This document shows, in pieces, positions 17,235 to 26,392 of a DNA stretch of 52,255 bases. Under the pieces are notes generated by a model. It saw nothing but the letters and a program-made list of their open reading frames with translations. It had not been told where the DNA came from and did no database searches. Source of the DNA: Planctomycetota bacterium (lineage in GTDB: Bacteria; Planctomycetota; Planctomycetia; Pirellulales; Pirellulaceae). Numbering within the stretch: position 1 is the first letter of the stretch; each line of letters opens with the position of its first letter. The stretch spans positions 1-52,255 of the forward strand of contig JAJRVM010000108.1 of assembly GCA_024277285.1 (NCBI GenBank), in the 5' to 3' direction. A program made the position numbers and the translations under genes.

Positions 17235-18860
17235 TTAAATGTCGCGGAGTATTTCTTCGGCCGCATTGCGCCCGCAGGCACCCATGACGCCGCCCCCAGG
17301 ATGGCTGGCCGCACCGCACAGATACAGCCCTTCGATCGGTGTGCGGTGGTCGGCCCATCCCGCTACGGGGCGCGAGAAGAATAACTGATGTAAGTGCATG
17401 GCGCCCTGCATGATATTGCCACCAGTGATCCGAAATGTTCGTTCGAGATCCAATGGACTGAGTACCTGGCGATGCTCGATGATGTCCGGCATATTGGGCG
17501 CGTACCGGGTCAGCGTTTCAATGCAACGGTCGGCAAATGCCTCTTTTTGGTCATCCCAGGATTTACCTCCGCCCAGGGTATAGGGAGCGAATTGGACGAA
17601 AATTGACATCAAGTGCTTTCCGGCTGGGACGATCGATCGATCGACGCTCGATGGGAGCGTGATTTCCAGCACCGGCTCGGCACTGGGCCGACCGTACTTG
17701 GCATCGTCGTAAGCACGTTCGATGTAGTCGAGCGTGGGCGAGATGTGGATGGTGCCGTGATGATGAGGTGCCACATCGGCGGTTGGCGCCGCCGAGAAGT
17801 TGGGCAGATCGGACAGTCCGAGGTTGATCTTGGCGGAGGCGGAAGAATAATCGATTCGCGCCACCGCTGCACGGAACGCGTCTGGCAATTGTGTCGCGTC
17901 GAGCAGGCGTTCGAACGTCCAATGCGCATCGACGCTCGAGGCGACAATCGGTGCCTCGATGGTCGTACCGTCAGCCAATCCCACGCACTGCACGCGTTTT
18001 CCTTCGGTGAAGATCTGTGTCACCTCGCACTCGCGTCGTATATCCACATGCAGGTCGCGGCAGGCCGCTTCCAACGCATCGGCCAGCCCACCCATTCCAC
18101 CTTCGACATACCCCCAAATGCCACGTGCCCCGCCTGCCGTGCCCATGACGTGGTGTAGCAACACATAGGCGGTGCCGGGGGAAGCGATGGAGGCGAATGC
18201 TCCAATGATGGCATCGGTGGCCAGTGTGGCACGCAGAACCTCTGATTCAAACCAGCGTTCGAGGATCGGACGTGCCGCGCCGGTCAGTAACTCCATTGCT
18301 TCAGGCAGGTCCTGGCCCAACTCGCTGGCCGCCTGGTACAAGTCCCACATACGTCGCGCGTCGCGTAGCCGTTTTGCGACTCCGATCTTACGCCCCTCTT
18401 TGGGCAACGGCAGCGGATCGGGAGCAGCTCGTGACAAGACCGGTTCAAGACACTCGGCCACGCGTTCCAGGAGCGTCGTGTAGGCGGGGTATCGGTCCGC
18501 ATCACGCGCGCTGAATTTCGCGATCTCGTCGCGCGTGGCATTTGCGTCAGGCCCCATCAGCAGCGACCGTCCGTCGAGCAGTGGTGTGAATGACGATGGT
18601 GTTCTGGGTAGGATATTCAGGCCGTAATGCTTCAGCCGCAGATCCCGAGTGATCTCGGGCAGGAGCAAGCTGATTACATATGCGGCAGTTGAAACGCGAT
18701 ATCCGGGCCAGAGCGATTCCGTTGCGGCACAACCTCCGAGAATCACGCGACGCTCCAAAACGCACACCCGCTTGCCGGCTCGAGCCAGGTAGGCGGCCGT
18801 CACCAGTCCGTTGTGGCCGCCTCCGATTACAATACAGTCGTAAGCTTTGCTGCGTGCCAT
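17235..18860 (-). CDS. FAD-dependent oxidoreductase, phytoene desaturase/PYROXD2-like
   Basis: 541 residues, ATG start. The dinucleotide-binding motif is VIGGGHNGLVTAAYLARAGK at residues 11-30, followed by the glutamate in VLERR and GGCAATES. Near the C-terminus GLYLCGAASHPGGGVMGACG is the flavin-contact motif typical of the phytoene-desaturase/carotene-isomerase superfamily. The level of similarity to the PYROXD2 branch (non-carotenoid members) seems higher than to CrtI. No carotenoid genes are adjacent. It probably oxidises or isomerises a hydrophobic substrate, unknown. No signal peptide; a standalone gene. Confidence 0.85.
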   Translation of the reverse strand: MARSKAYDCIVIGGGHNGLVTAAYLARAGKRVCVLERRVILGGCAATESLWPGYRVSTAAYVISLLLPEITRDLRLKHYGLNILPRTPSSFTPLLDGRSLLMGPDANATRDEIAKFSARDADRYPAYTTLLERVAECLEPVLSRAAPDPLPLPKEGRKIGVAKRLRDARRMWDLYQAASELGQDLPEAMELLTGAARPILERWFESEVLRATLATDAIIGAFASIASPGTAYVLLHHVMGTAGGARGIWGYVEGGMGGLADALEAACRDLHVDIRRECEVTQIFTEGKRVQCVGLADGTTIEAPIVASSVDAHWTFERLLDATQLPDAFRAAVARIDYSSASAKINLGLSDLPNFSAAPTADVAPHHHGTIHISPTLDYIERAYDDAKYGRPSAEPVLEITLPSSVDRSIVPAGKHLMSIFVQFAPYTLGGGKSWDDQKEAFADRCIETLTRYAPNMPDIIEHRQVLSPLDLERTFRITGGNIMQGAMHLHQLFFSRPVAGWADHRTPIEGLYLCGAASHPGGGVMGACGRNAAEEILRDI

Positions 18861-19092
18861 GGGTTCTCTTGTTTCGAGGTTGTTCTTCGGTTCGGTGTCT
18901 TGTAATCGTGCGCGGTTTGTTACCTACGATGCCAACCACGCGCCGGTGTTTTCACCAATATCTCGTGGCAAGCAGCTTCACAAGAACCAGCGATGAACTT
19001 ACTATCGTTCGTATTCATTGCCGCGTTGTTGCTCCACCTTGCGCGGATTTTCGATCGCCCGAGGCATGCATGGCATTGCGACGACGTTCATC

Positions 19093-20004
19093 ATGAGTAC
19101 CATTCCGGCCAGTCACGAATCGACCGATCGCCAGCAAGTTCGTGGCCGGTTGCTGGTGGTGTTGGCTGCGGTATTGTGGAGCACGAGCGGGTTCTTTGTG
19201 AAGGCGCCATTCTTTAGCGACTGGCCGCTCGAACAACGGGGCATTTTGTTGGCGTTTTGGCGTGCCTTTTTTGCCTGCTTGTTGCTGATTCCCATGGTGC
19301 GCCGCCCCCGTTGGTCGCCCGGCCTGGTGCCGATGGTCCTGATTTTTGCGTTGATGAATTACACCTATTTGATGGCCATGACGCTGACGACCGCGGCCAA
19401 TGCCATCTGGCTGCAAAACGTCGCACCGGCATGGGTCTTTCTGATCGGTGTCTTTTTTCTGGGCGAACCGGTACACCGTGGCGATTGGCTGCTGGTGCTG
19501 TTCGGCGGCTTCGGCGTTGGTGTCATTCTTTTCTTTGAAGCGCAGGGCCAGCAGCTTTCGGGCATCTTGTTCGGCTTGGCAGCTGGGGTGACCTACGCCG
19601 GAGTGATTCTGTTCGTTCGTCAATTGCGTGGCCATGACGCGGCATGGTTGATCATGTTGAACCTGGCCGTCACCACGATCGTGCTCGCCCCGTTCGTTCT
19701 GCACGTCGGCGTCTGGCCCGAGGGAGCTCAGTGGGGCTACCTGGCCACTTTTGGTGCGTTGCAATTGGGGCTCCCCTACTTCCTGTTCGCTCGCGGTGTT
19801 CGCTCCATCACCGGTCATGAAGCGTCGGGGATCGCGCTGCTCGAACCTGTGTTAGTGCCGATCTGGGTCTACCTGGCCTGGCACAACGTGGCAACTTATC
19901 AAACGCCACGATGGTGGACCTTTGTCGGTGGCGGTTTAATCCTGATCGGACTACTGCTGAAATTTGCCCGGTCGAGAGTCGAGAGTGTAGAGTCGAGAGT
20001 GTAG
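19093..20004 (+). CDS. EamA (DMT) family permease
   Basis: About 303 residues from ATG 19093 (MSTIPASHES); two upstream in-frame starts would add a non-conserved leader. Ten hydrophobic segments make two EamA repeats: the first from about residue 20 (RLLVVLAAVLWSTSGFFVK) and the second from about 155 (GILFGLAAGVTYAGVILFV). Members export or import small metabolites such as amino acids or nucleotides; substrate is unknown here. The last dozen residues (ARSRVESVESRV) are encoded by a heptamer tandem array that continues past the stop, so this tail is a repeat-derived extension. Confidence 0.88.
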   Translation: MSTIPASHESTDRQQVRGRLLVVLAAVLWSTSGFFVKAPFFSDWPLEQRGILLAFWRAFFACLLLIPMVRRPRWSPGLVPMVLIFALMNYTYLMAMTLTTAANAIWLQNVAPAWVFLIGVFFLGEPVHRGDWLLVLFGGFGVGVILFFEAQGQQLSGILFGLAAGVTYAGVILFVRQLRGHDAAWLIMLNLAVTTIVLAPFVLHVGVWPEGAQWGYLATFGALQLGLPYFLFARGVRSITGHEASGIALLEPVLVPIWVYLAWHNVATYQTPRWWTFVGGGLILIGLLLKFARSRVESVESRV

Positions 20005-20043
20005 AGTCCAGAGTCCAGAGTCCAGAGTCGAGAGTGTAGAGCG
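19971..20043. repeat. heptanucleotide array, NAGAGTN type
   Basis: About ten degenerate 7-base units with AGAGT core (GAGAGTC, TAGAGTC, CAGAGTC) run through the last codons of the permease gene and beyond its stop. The period equals that of the 6047-6094 array. Confidence 0.85.
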
Positions 20044-20357
20044 GAGCGTTGATATCAGGGTTGTGAGAAGAAGACGGCGCAACTCGCGTCGCAATGGTTC
20101 TGTTCACGTGCGTCTCGGTGCCCTGGCCTCTTGGGCGGCAGGGCCGCCAACCAGCTACGAGCTACGAGCTACCGCTCGGACTGCATTGACCCGCTCCCGT
20201 TGGTCATGGCTCCGCCGGCACAAGGCCGACGGCGGCCGGGCTAGCTTGCCAAACTGCTTCACCTGCCTGACGAGCGGCGAAACGGCCGCAAGAAATGCGT
20301 AATGCAATGTGGGAGTCGGCACTCGTCACGGCGCGCGGAGCTCAGTGCCGGTGGCGG
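20005..20357. other. intergenic region between convergent genes
   Basis: 353 bases holding the end of the heptamer array and copy B of the dispersed repeat. No gene is supported. Confidence 0.5.
20133..20205 (+). repeat. dispersed repeat element, copy B
   Basis: 73 bases matching, in inverted orientation, the 66 bases at 14238-14303, with a 7-base expansion of a CTACGAG unit. It too lies downstream of a gene (the EamA permease) in that gene's direction and starts with the GGCGGC-AGG-GCCGCC hairpin. Confidence 0.75.
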
Positions 20358-21689
20358 TTAGAACTTGACGTAGATCGCACCGGAGGCCAGATGCGTCGAT
20401 AGTTCGCTGGTCACGGATGAACCGGGGATCGGGCCGGCCGGGCTTTGCCATTGACCGGTGATTTCGTTTTCGAATCCGTAAGTGTACGCAAGCGCCAACG
20501 TCCAGCAATGAGGCATATCATAGGACAGGCCACAGCTCATGTGGTGCTGTACGATGGCCGGTGCATGAATATTGTAGAACGTGACTTTGTCTTCGATCGG
20601 ATTCTCGTTAAACGTGTAACCCGCGCGCACACTCAACCGCTCACTCACCTGGTACTGGGCACCGAGCGACGTGGTCAAGATGCTGTTCCAGCCGAATCCA
20701 ACGACCGCGCCAGTAGCCGGATCAAAGCCGGTCGTACGGAAACCATCGGTGCTGTTGTAGCCGATATAACGAACGTCCCAGGCCAACGATACTCGCTCGA
20801 AACCGGCATAGCCGACGCCCACCGAGAAGATCGACGGATAGTCCATGTCAAAGGTCAGTTGCCGCGGGTAACCCGACGCGTCGGTCGAGTTGAGTTTATA
20901 CTCTTCAACCCACTGGTTCGTCTTGTAGGAAGTGCCAAAGCTCCAACCGGAACAAGCGTCTTCCCAATAGACACCGAATTGCAGTCCAAGTCCCCAGCGG
21001 GAATCAGCGGCCGCTCCGGAGGGGTAGGTCCCATTCGCATTCGGAACGGCTGCGGGCCATGGCGACACGGTCAACGAGGTCCAGTTGAACGTCGGTGCCA
21101 AGCCAACTGACCAGTTGTCTGTCACACGGCAGGCCAACGTCGTGTGAATCTGCATCTGCTGGAACGACGAATGGACCGCGCCAAAACCAAAACCGTTGCC
21201 CGTGCCAAATTGTGGCGTCAAGATGGGGTTGGTTGTCGGGTTGGTTTGGGACGGAAGGTTGCTGGCCGGATAGTCGACGCCAAAGCCGGCGATCGCCGAT
21301 CCACCAATACCGTACGACCATGGCGAGTCGTCGGGGGAATAGACGAAGGCAAACGCGGGCATCGGATTAATGTCAACGTCACTCGCCGTCGAACCGGACA
21401 TGGGTCCCAAGTTCGACGAGATGTTCGTCTCCGGAGCCAACGCGGTAAAGGCAAAACCGATTTCCGAGCTCTTCAACGCGGTAATACTGGCCGGGTTCCA
21501 GTGCAAAGCACTCATGCTGTCGAGTGCCAGGCCCGTGGCGGCTCCACCCATCGATTGGTTAATCGGGCCCATCGCTTCCAAAACGTGTCCCATTTGTGCC
21601 GTTGCGGTGCCAGACAAGAGCAAGACCAAGAGAGATCCGCCCAGCACCCGGGAAAGCAAGCTGCGCATCCGTGTCGCTGTGTGTAACAT
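20358..21689 (-). CDS. FadL/OmpP1/TodX-family outer-membrane transporter
   Basis: 443 residues, ATG start with GGAGG 6 bases upstream. A signal peptide with cleavage near ATA-Q (about residue 31) is followed by the family hallmark GPINQSMGGAATGLALDS and LHWNPASI, which form the N-terminal hatch. Repeating amphipathic beta strands lead to the C-terminal aromatic residue in AIYVKF, needed for outer-membrane insertion. Such barrels let hydrophobic compounds such as fatty acids or aromatics through the outer membrane. It lies downstream of, and on the same strand as, the redox cluster but 590 bases away, so it is probably independent. Confidence 0.88.
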   Translation of the reverse strand: MLHTATRMRSLLSRVLGGSLLVLLLSGTATAQMGHVLEAMGPINQSMGGAATGLALDSMSALHWNPASITALKSSEIGFAFTALAPETNISSNLGPMSGSTASDVDINPMPAFAFVYSPDDSPWSYGIGGSAIAGFGVDYPASNLPSQTNPTTNPILTPQFGTGNGFGFGAVHSSFQQMQIHTTLACRVTDNWSVGLAPTFNWTSLTVSPWPAAVPNANGTYPSGAAADSRWGLGLQFGVYWEDACSGWSFGTSYKTNQWVEEYKLNSTDASGYPRQLTFDMDYPSIFSVGVGYAGFERVSLAWDVRYIGYNSTDGFRTTGFDPATGAVVGFGWNSILTTSLGAQYQVSERLSVRAGYTFNENPIEDKVTFYNIHAPAIVQHHMSCGLSYDMPHCWTLALAYTYGFENEITGQWQSPAGPIPGSSVTSELSTHLASGAIYVKF

Positions 21690-22280
21690 CCGAAGCCTCC
21701 GTGGAAATAGTGTGGGTCGTGTTGATCTTCATCGGCCAGATATTGATCCACAGTTCGCTCCGAATTTCTCAAACCCCCGACTTTGGGCTTGGAATCAGGC
21801 CGGAAATGGCCTTCGCGGGAATCCGCATGAGAAGCTGTAGCGGTTGCGCAGACTTGATGCTAACCCTCACCGAGAACGTCTCCTCGGCGCGATAAGAACT
21901 CAGTGCGCGGCAGTTGATCTGGATATCTCGTTTTTGGCAGTCCAACGCATCCTCAGAGATCATACAACTGCCGGGGGGGACGCAGTACTCTTCATCCTGG
22001 AGCTGATTGGTTGACCGAAGAACGCGGGTCAACTCTAAGAACCTGCCACACAACTACCGGCAGTGTTGTCCCATACCGAAAACTCCTGCACGTTAACCAG
22101 GACTTGGGACAGGTTCGAAGCACGGAAGGGCAAGCAATAGGACGGATAGCAACTGCGGTGAGACGGCAGGAAGCTAATGCGGCCGGTTGGTAACGTAGCA
22201 GGTCGGCGCGGCACTCGCCAGCATCTTGATCTTGGCATCGTTACCGAGACGATTGTCTGGCAACGTATGACCAGCAGATC
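21690..22280. other. intergenic region with dispersed repeat copy
   Basis: 591 bases between the redox cluster and the FadL-type gene. A 94-codon minus-strand frame at 21769-22053 has no start site, motif or convincing composition and is not called. The 44-base element at 22073-22116 is listed separately. The fadL-like promoter should be here. Confidence 0.4.
22073..22116 (-). repeat. dispersed 44-base element, copy 1
   Basis: On the minus strand it reads GAACCTGTCCCAAGTCCTGG and continues through TTAACGTGCAGG; the plus strand at 41120-41162 carries the same element with about five to six changes. Confidence 0.7.
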
Positions 22281-23879
22281 CTATGATTCGTCGCTACAGC
22301 ACCCGCCGACCGACACGACTTTGTCGCGTGTCATTTGCAACGCGGCCGTTGGGCAGTGTTTGACGCATTGGGCGGCGACTTTGGTCAGTGCTTCGTCCAT
22401 GTCACCATCGAACGGAACGTGCAATTCGACGTCAAACCCACGGCCGACGAACGACAGGCCGAGCGGTTCGCTGGCAGAGGCCGCGATTTTCACACAGATT
22501 TCGCACTTGATGCACTTGCCCGGCTCGAACAGCACTCGCCCGTGCCGATTCACAACTTCGTAGCGGCGTCGTTGGCCGCTGAAGTGTCCGGCGTCTGCTT
22601 GGTACATGATCGAGTACCGTTCCAGTGCACAGTCGCCGTGAGCGACGCACCCGCACGAGAGGCACCGATCGGCTTGTTCGGACGCCGCGTCCTTTGAATA
22701 ATCCTCGCCTTGCTCGGGAGTCGATTGGCAGGCCGATCCGGCCCCTTCCAGGAACTCGGCCATCTCGTCTTCCGACAATTTATTCATACGCGACGAGAAG
22801 GGGCGCGAGGGGCCTCGTACTTCGCGCCCGGAAACAAACTGGTCGATGGTCTGAGCCGCTTCTTTGCCATCGGCCGTGCTCCGCACGACCAAGGCCTTGC
22901 CGCGTACCGCATTCCCGGCCGCGAAGACACCGGTTCGCTCCGTTTGGTACGTGTTGCGATCGAATGAAATCCCGCGACGTGCCGCAGGCAGGCCCCAAGT
23001 CTCGACTTGCTGTGCGTCGACGTTGCCGCAGGCCAGCAAAACGGCATCGAACTGGTCACAGAGTGAATCGAGCATCTGCTTATCGCGTAGCGGCGTTTCC
23101 CAGTGCGTTTCAACGCCCAATCGGAGTACCTGTGATATCTCCTGGTCAAGCACCGCACGCGGCAGTTCCTCCTCGGTCGTCTCGCGGCGCAAACGCCCGC
23201 CCGCTTGTGCCTGCTGTTCGTACAGCACGCAGTCATGTCCGAGTCGGCGCAGATAATAGAGCGCCGCCAGGCCGGTCGGCCCGGCACCGACGACCGCGAT
23301 GCGTTTGCCCGTTGCGGGTGCACAGGCAGGCAAATACGGGTCTGCACTTTCCAGGTCAGCGTCTGCGACAAATCGTTTCAATTCACAAATGGCAGCGGGT
23401 GAATCCGCTCCCTTGCGTCGGCAGCCTTTCTCGCACGGTTTCGGACAGACACGGCCCAAAACCGCGGGCAGCGCGATATCTTGCTTAATCGTCTTGATTG
23501 CCTCACGCGTGTTTTTGTGCCCGATCTGTTGCAGCATCAGCGGGATATCCATGTGTGCCGGGCATGCAAAGAAGCAGGGCGCTAAGCAATCTCCCACATG
23601 ATCGCTCAGCAATAACTCCAACGCCATGCGACGCATGCCACTCACCTCATCCGTCGCGTTGTCAAGCTCCATGCCATCGACCACACGCGTTGCGCAGGCC
23701 GGCACATACTGGCCCGTCTGGCGGTTCTTGACCACACAGACCAGACACGATGTGGACGGTTCATAGCCTTTCAGAAAGCAGAGTGTGGGAATCTCGATGC
23801 CGAGTTTCTCTGCCGCGTCAAGAATTGTCGCTCTGCCGGGCATTTCCACACTCTGGCCATCAATCGCAATCGTAGGCAT
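22281..23879 (-). CDS. NuoG/GltD-like iron-sulfur flavoprotein without the NAD(P) domain
   Basis: 532 residues, ATG with AGGA upstream. Domains in order: NuoG-type [2Fe-2S] ferredoxin (Cys34, 45, 48, 62), GltD-type cysteine-rich segment (about 98-165), FAD domain with VVGAGPTGLAALYYL (about 196-210), and a C-terminal region with CIKCEIC (456-462) and Cys505, spaced as in the [4Fe-4S] site of NuoG and formate dehydrogenase. In GltD, NfnB and StnA the FAD domain is interrupted by an NAD(P)H-binding Rossmann domain; here only about 30 residues separate ACG (283-285) from GVFAAGN (317-323), so that domain is absent. The flavin must therefore exchange electrons with another centre, most likely the NuoF-like subunit encoded just upstream. 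Cytoplasmic. Last gene of the redox cluster. Confidence 0.85.
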   Translation of the reverse strand: MPTIAIDGQSVEMPGRATILDAAEKLGIEIPTLCFLKGYEPSTSCLVCVVKNRQTGQYVPACATRVVDGMELDNATDEVSGMRRMALELLLSDHVGDCLAPCFFACPAHMDIPLMLQQIGHKNTREAIKTIKQDIALPAVLGRVCPKPCEKGCRRKGADSPAAICELKRFVADADLESADPYLPACAPATGKRIAVVGAGPTGLAALYYLRRLGHDCVLYEQQAQAGGRLRRETTEEELPRAVLDQEISQVLRLGVETHWETPLRDKQMLDSLCDQFDAVLLACGNVDAQQVETWGLPAARRGISFDRNTYQTERTGVFAAGNAVRGKALVVRSTADGKEAAQTIDQFVSGREVRGPSRPFSSRMNKLSEDEMAEFLEGAGSACQSTPEQGEDYSKDAASEQADRCLSCGCVAHGDCALERYSIMYQADAGHFSGQRRRYEVVNRHGRVLFEPGKCIKCEICVKIAASASEPLGLSFVGRGFDVELHVPFDGDMDEALTKVAAQCVKHCPTAALQMTRDKVVSVGGCCSDES

Positions 23880-24020
23880 ACCGGTTTTCCTGAAAGCGTT
23901 TCGAAACGGACACTAATCGGACAGCGCCATTTTGCGGCCCCAACGGAGACCGCCAACGACGAATGACGAAATCATGAATAATTAACGGTTCAGTGCTCTC
24001 AACCCTCAACCCTCAACTCA

Positions 24021-26375
24021 CTACGACGTCACCAGCACGGCCTCCTCGGGGCATACCTGACGGCAGGTATCGCATCGCGTACATAGATCCATATCGACCC
24101 AATGGCGCCGGTAGGGTGTCATGGGGATGGCGTTGACGGGGCAGTGCTGTGCGCAGAGCGTACAACCGATACAGGACTGGTTGATTTCGTAGCGAATCAG
24201 TTGGGTGCATTTCCCGGCCGGGCATTTGCCTTGCAGGTGCGCTTCGTATTCGTCGCGAAAATAGGTAAGTGTCGAGAGGACGGGGTTGGGCGCGGTCTTG
24301 CCCAGTCCGCAGATACTGCCGGCCACGACCGAGCGTGACAATTGTTCCAGTTCTTGCAGATCGCCCTTACGCCCCTCTCCTGTACAGATGCGGTCGAGTA
24401 TCTCCAGCATACGCTTGGTACCGATCCGACAGAACGTGCATTTGCCACACGACTGGTCTTGGGTAAAGCGGAGGAAGTACCGCGCGATGTCGACCATGCA
24501 ATCGGTATTGTCCAGCACGACCAAGCCGCCACTGCCCATAATCGCACCAACTGCCGCCAAGGCCTCATAGTCGACAGGCGTATCAGCCAGTTGTGCTGGC
24601 ACGCAACCGCCCGAGGGGCCGCCGACTTGCACTGCCTTGAACTGGCGCCCTGGCATCACACCGCCGCCGATATCTTCGACGATTTGCCGCAGCGAAACAC
24701 CCATCGGCACTTCGATCAAGCCACCTCGTTGCACTTTGCCGGCTAGTGCAAAGACCTTGGTTCCCTTGCTTTTTTCGGTACCGAGTTGAGCGAACGCGTC
24801 ACCGCCGTGCCGAAAGATCCACGGCAGGCAGGCCAAGGTCTCGACGTTGTTGATCAGCGTTGGCCGGTTCCAGAGTCCGCTTTCGACGGGATAGGGTGGC
24901 CGCAAATTGGGAGTGCCGCGGCGGCCCTCGATCGAATTGATCAGGGCCGTTTCTTCACCGCAAACGAATGCGCCGGCTCCCTCCATGATGCGAAACGTGA
25001 GATCGAAATCGGTGCCGAGGATCCCTTTGCCGGCATAGCCATGTTCTTCGCATTTTTCGATCGCAGCGCGGATGCGCCGCACTGCCAATGGGTACTCCGC
25101 TCGAATGTAGAAGATCGCCTCATGAGCACCCACGGCGCGCGCGGCGATGGCCATTCCTTCGATCACGCGATAAGGCACCGACTCTAACAGCATGCGGTCC
25201 ATGAAGGCCCCTGGGTCACCTTCGTCGCCGTTGCAGATCATATACTTCTTGTCGCCGGTCGCTTCACGCGCCTTTTGCCATTTGAAATGGGTTGGAAATC
25301 CCGCTCCCCCACGACCACGCATGCCGCTGATCTTCACCTCGTCGATGATCGTTTCTGGAGTCCGTTGTTCGATACACTGTCGCAACGCTTGGAACCCCTG
25401 GTGACGCAAGTATTCGTCCAGGTCGAGTGGGTCGATGTCGCCACAGTTCTCGGTGGCAATGTGCTTTTGCGGGCCCAGGAATGCACAAACCGGTTGGTCA
25501 CGGACGTCCAACGCATGTGCGACGGCTGGGTCGTCTTCTTCATCCGAATGGAGTTCGTCGAGGAAGTGAGAGATTCGGTTTCCGACGCGGCGCAAAATCC
25601 CTCGTGGTCGAAAATGCTTGAGTACGATGTCACGCACGTCGTCCGGTTGAACGTGTGAGAAAAACTTCGACTCGCCTCCCGGAACGACCAGTTCCAGCAG
25701 TGGCGTCTGGTGGCACATGCCGATGCAGCCGACCGGCTTGACGCTCGCGGCAACTCCCGCTTCGCCTACGACGGACAGAATCTCCTGGTGCACGTGTCCG
25801 CTGCCCTGAGCCTGGCAGCAGGAGCCCAGGCCGATCCGAATTTCACCGACGGGAGCGATGGACGAGTTCTTCGAAGGAGTTGGAACCGCAGCGCGTTTGC
25901 GCGGCGGCCGTCTCGATTCGGCCATGACGCTGGGGACGCTGCGCGGCGTCACGCGACCGAATGTCTGTTGGTCGACTTGAATGACCGGTGCCAACGTACA
26001 GCAACCTAAACAAGCGACCGACTCGACCGTATACTCACCGTCGGGATCGGTGTCTTTGCCCGCAGGGATTCTCAAATGCTGCGTAATCGCATCCTCGACC
26101 AATTCGGCACCCTTCACGTGGCATGCCGTACCCCGGCAAACATGCACGGTATGTTTGCCAATCGGCTGGTGTCGAAAGTGCGAGTAGAACGTCGCCACGC
26201 CGGTAATGTCGGCGGGACTGATCTCGGTCAGTTGGCAAACGCGTCTGAGTGCCGGCTGGGGCAAATATCGATACTGCTGCTGAATCGCCTGCAGGATCGG
26301 AATGACCGCCTCACGATGTATGCCGTGTTGTTGGACAATGGTGTCGACGGGGGATAGGTCCAATTGCGCTTTCAT
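24021..26375 (-). CDS. NuoE-NuoF fusion, HydB-like NADH-oxidising/bifurcating module
   Basis: 784 residues from ATG 26375. Order: NuoE domain with [2Fe-2S] cysteines at 80, 85, 122 and 125/126; a second thioredoxin-like [2Fe-2S] domain (SCCQAQ at 185-190, GCIGMC at 216-221) as at the N-terminus of HydB; the NuoF core with FMN/NAD site GRGGAGFPT (354-362) and NGDEGDPGA (382-390); SLBB region; [4Fe-4S] site SCGKCTFCR (642-650) with Cys689; and two C-terminal [4Fe-4S] clusters (735-745, 765-775). It oxidises or reduces NAD(H) in the cytoplasm. The same set of centres occurs in HydC plus HydB of bifurcating hydrogenases and in Stn transhydrogenases, here in one chain. It starts 17 bases after the preceding gene's stop. 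Confidence 0.92.
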   Translation of the reverse strand: MKAQLDLSPVDTIVQQHGIHREAVIPILQAIQQQYRYLPQPALRRVCQLTEISPADITGVATFYSHFRHQPIGKHTVHVCRGTACHVKGAELVEDAITQHLRIPAGKDTDPDGEYTVESVACLGCCTLAPVIQVDQQTFGRVTPRSVPSVMAESRRPPRKRAAVPTPSKNSSIAPVGEIRIGLGSCCQAQGSGHVHQEILSVVGEAGVAASVKPVGCIGMCHQTPLLELVVPGGESKFFSHVQPDDVRDIVLKHFRPRGILRRVGNRISHFLDELHSDEEDDPAVAHALDVRDQPVCAFLGPQKHIATENCGDIDPLDLDEYLRHQGFQALRQCIEQRTPETIIDEVKISGMRGRGGAGFPTHFKWQKAREATGDKKYMICNGDEGDPGAFMDRMLLESVPYRVIEGMAIAARAVGAHEAIFYIRAEYPLAVRRIRAAIEKCEEHGYAGKGILGTDFDLTFRIMEGAGAFVCGEETALINSIEGRRGTPNLRPPYPVESGLWNRPTLINNVETLACLPWIFRHGGDAFAQLGTEKSKGTKVFALAGKVQRGGLIEVPMGVSLRQIVEDIGGGVMPGRQFKAVQVGGPSGGCVPAQLADTPVDYEALAAVGAIMGSGGLVVLDNTDCMVDIARYFLRFTQDQSCGKCTFCRIGTKRMLEILDRICTGEGRKGDLQELEQLSRSVVAGSICGLGKTAPNPVLSTLTYFRDEYEAHLQGKCPAGKCTQLIRYEINQSCIGCTLCAQHCPVNAIPMTPYRRHWVDMDLCTRCDTCRQVCPEEAVLVTS

Positions 26376-26392
26376 GAGGTATCGATCTTTGC

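Noticed and set aside
21769..22053. Possible 94-residue minus-strand gene
   Set aside because: No start codon context, no motif, and cysteine/serine composition looks random; left as intergenic.
22281..26375. Respiratory complex I fragment or NAD-linked [FeFe] hydrogenase
   Set aside because: No H-cluster domain (HydA), no Nuo membrane subunits and a GltD-like FAD domain instead of the NuoG catalytic part.
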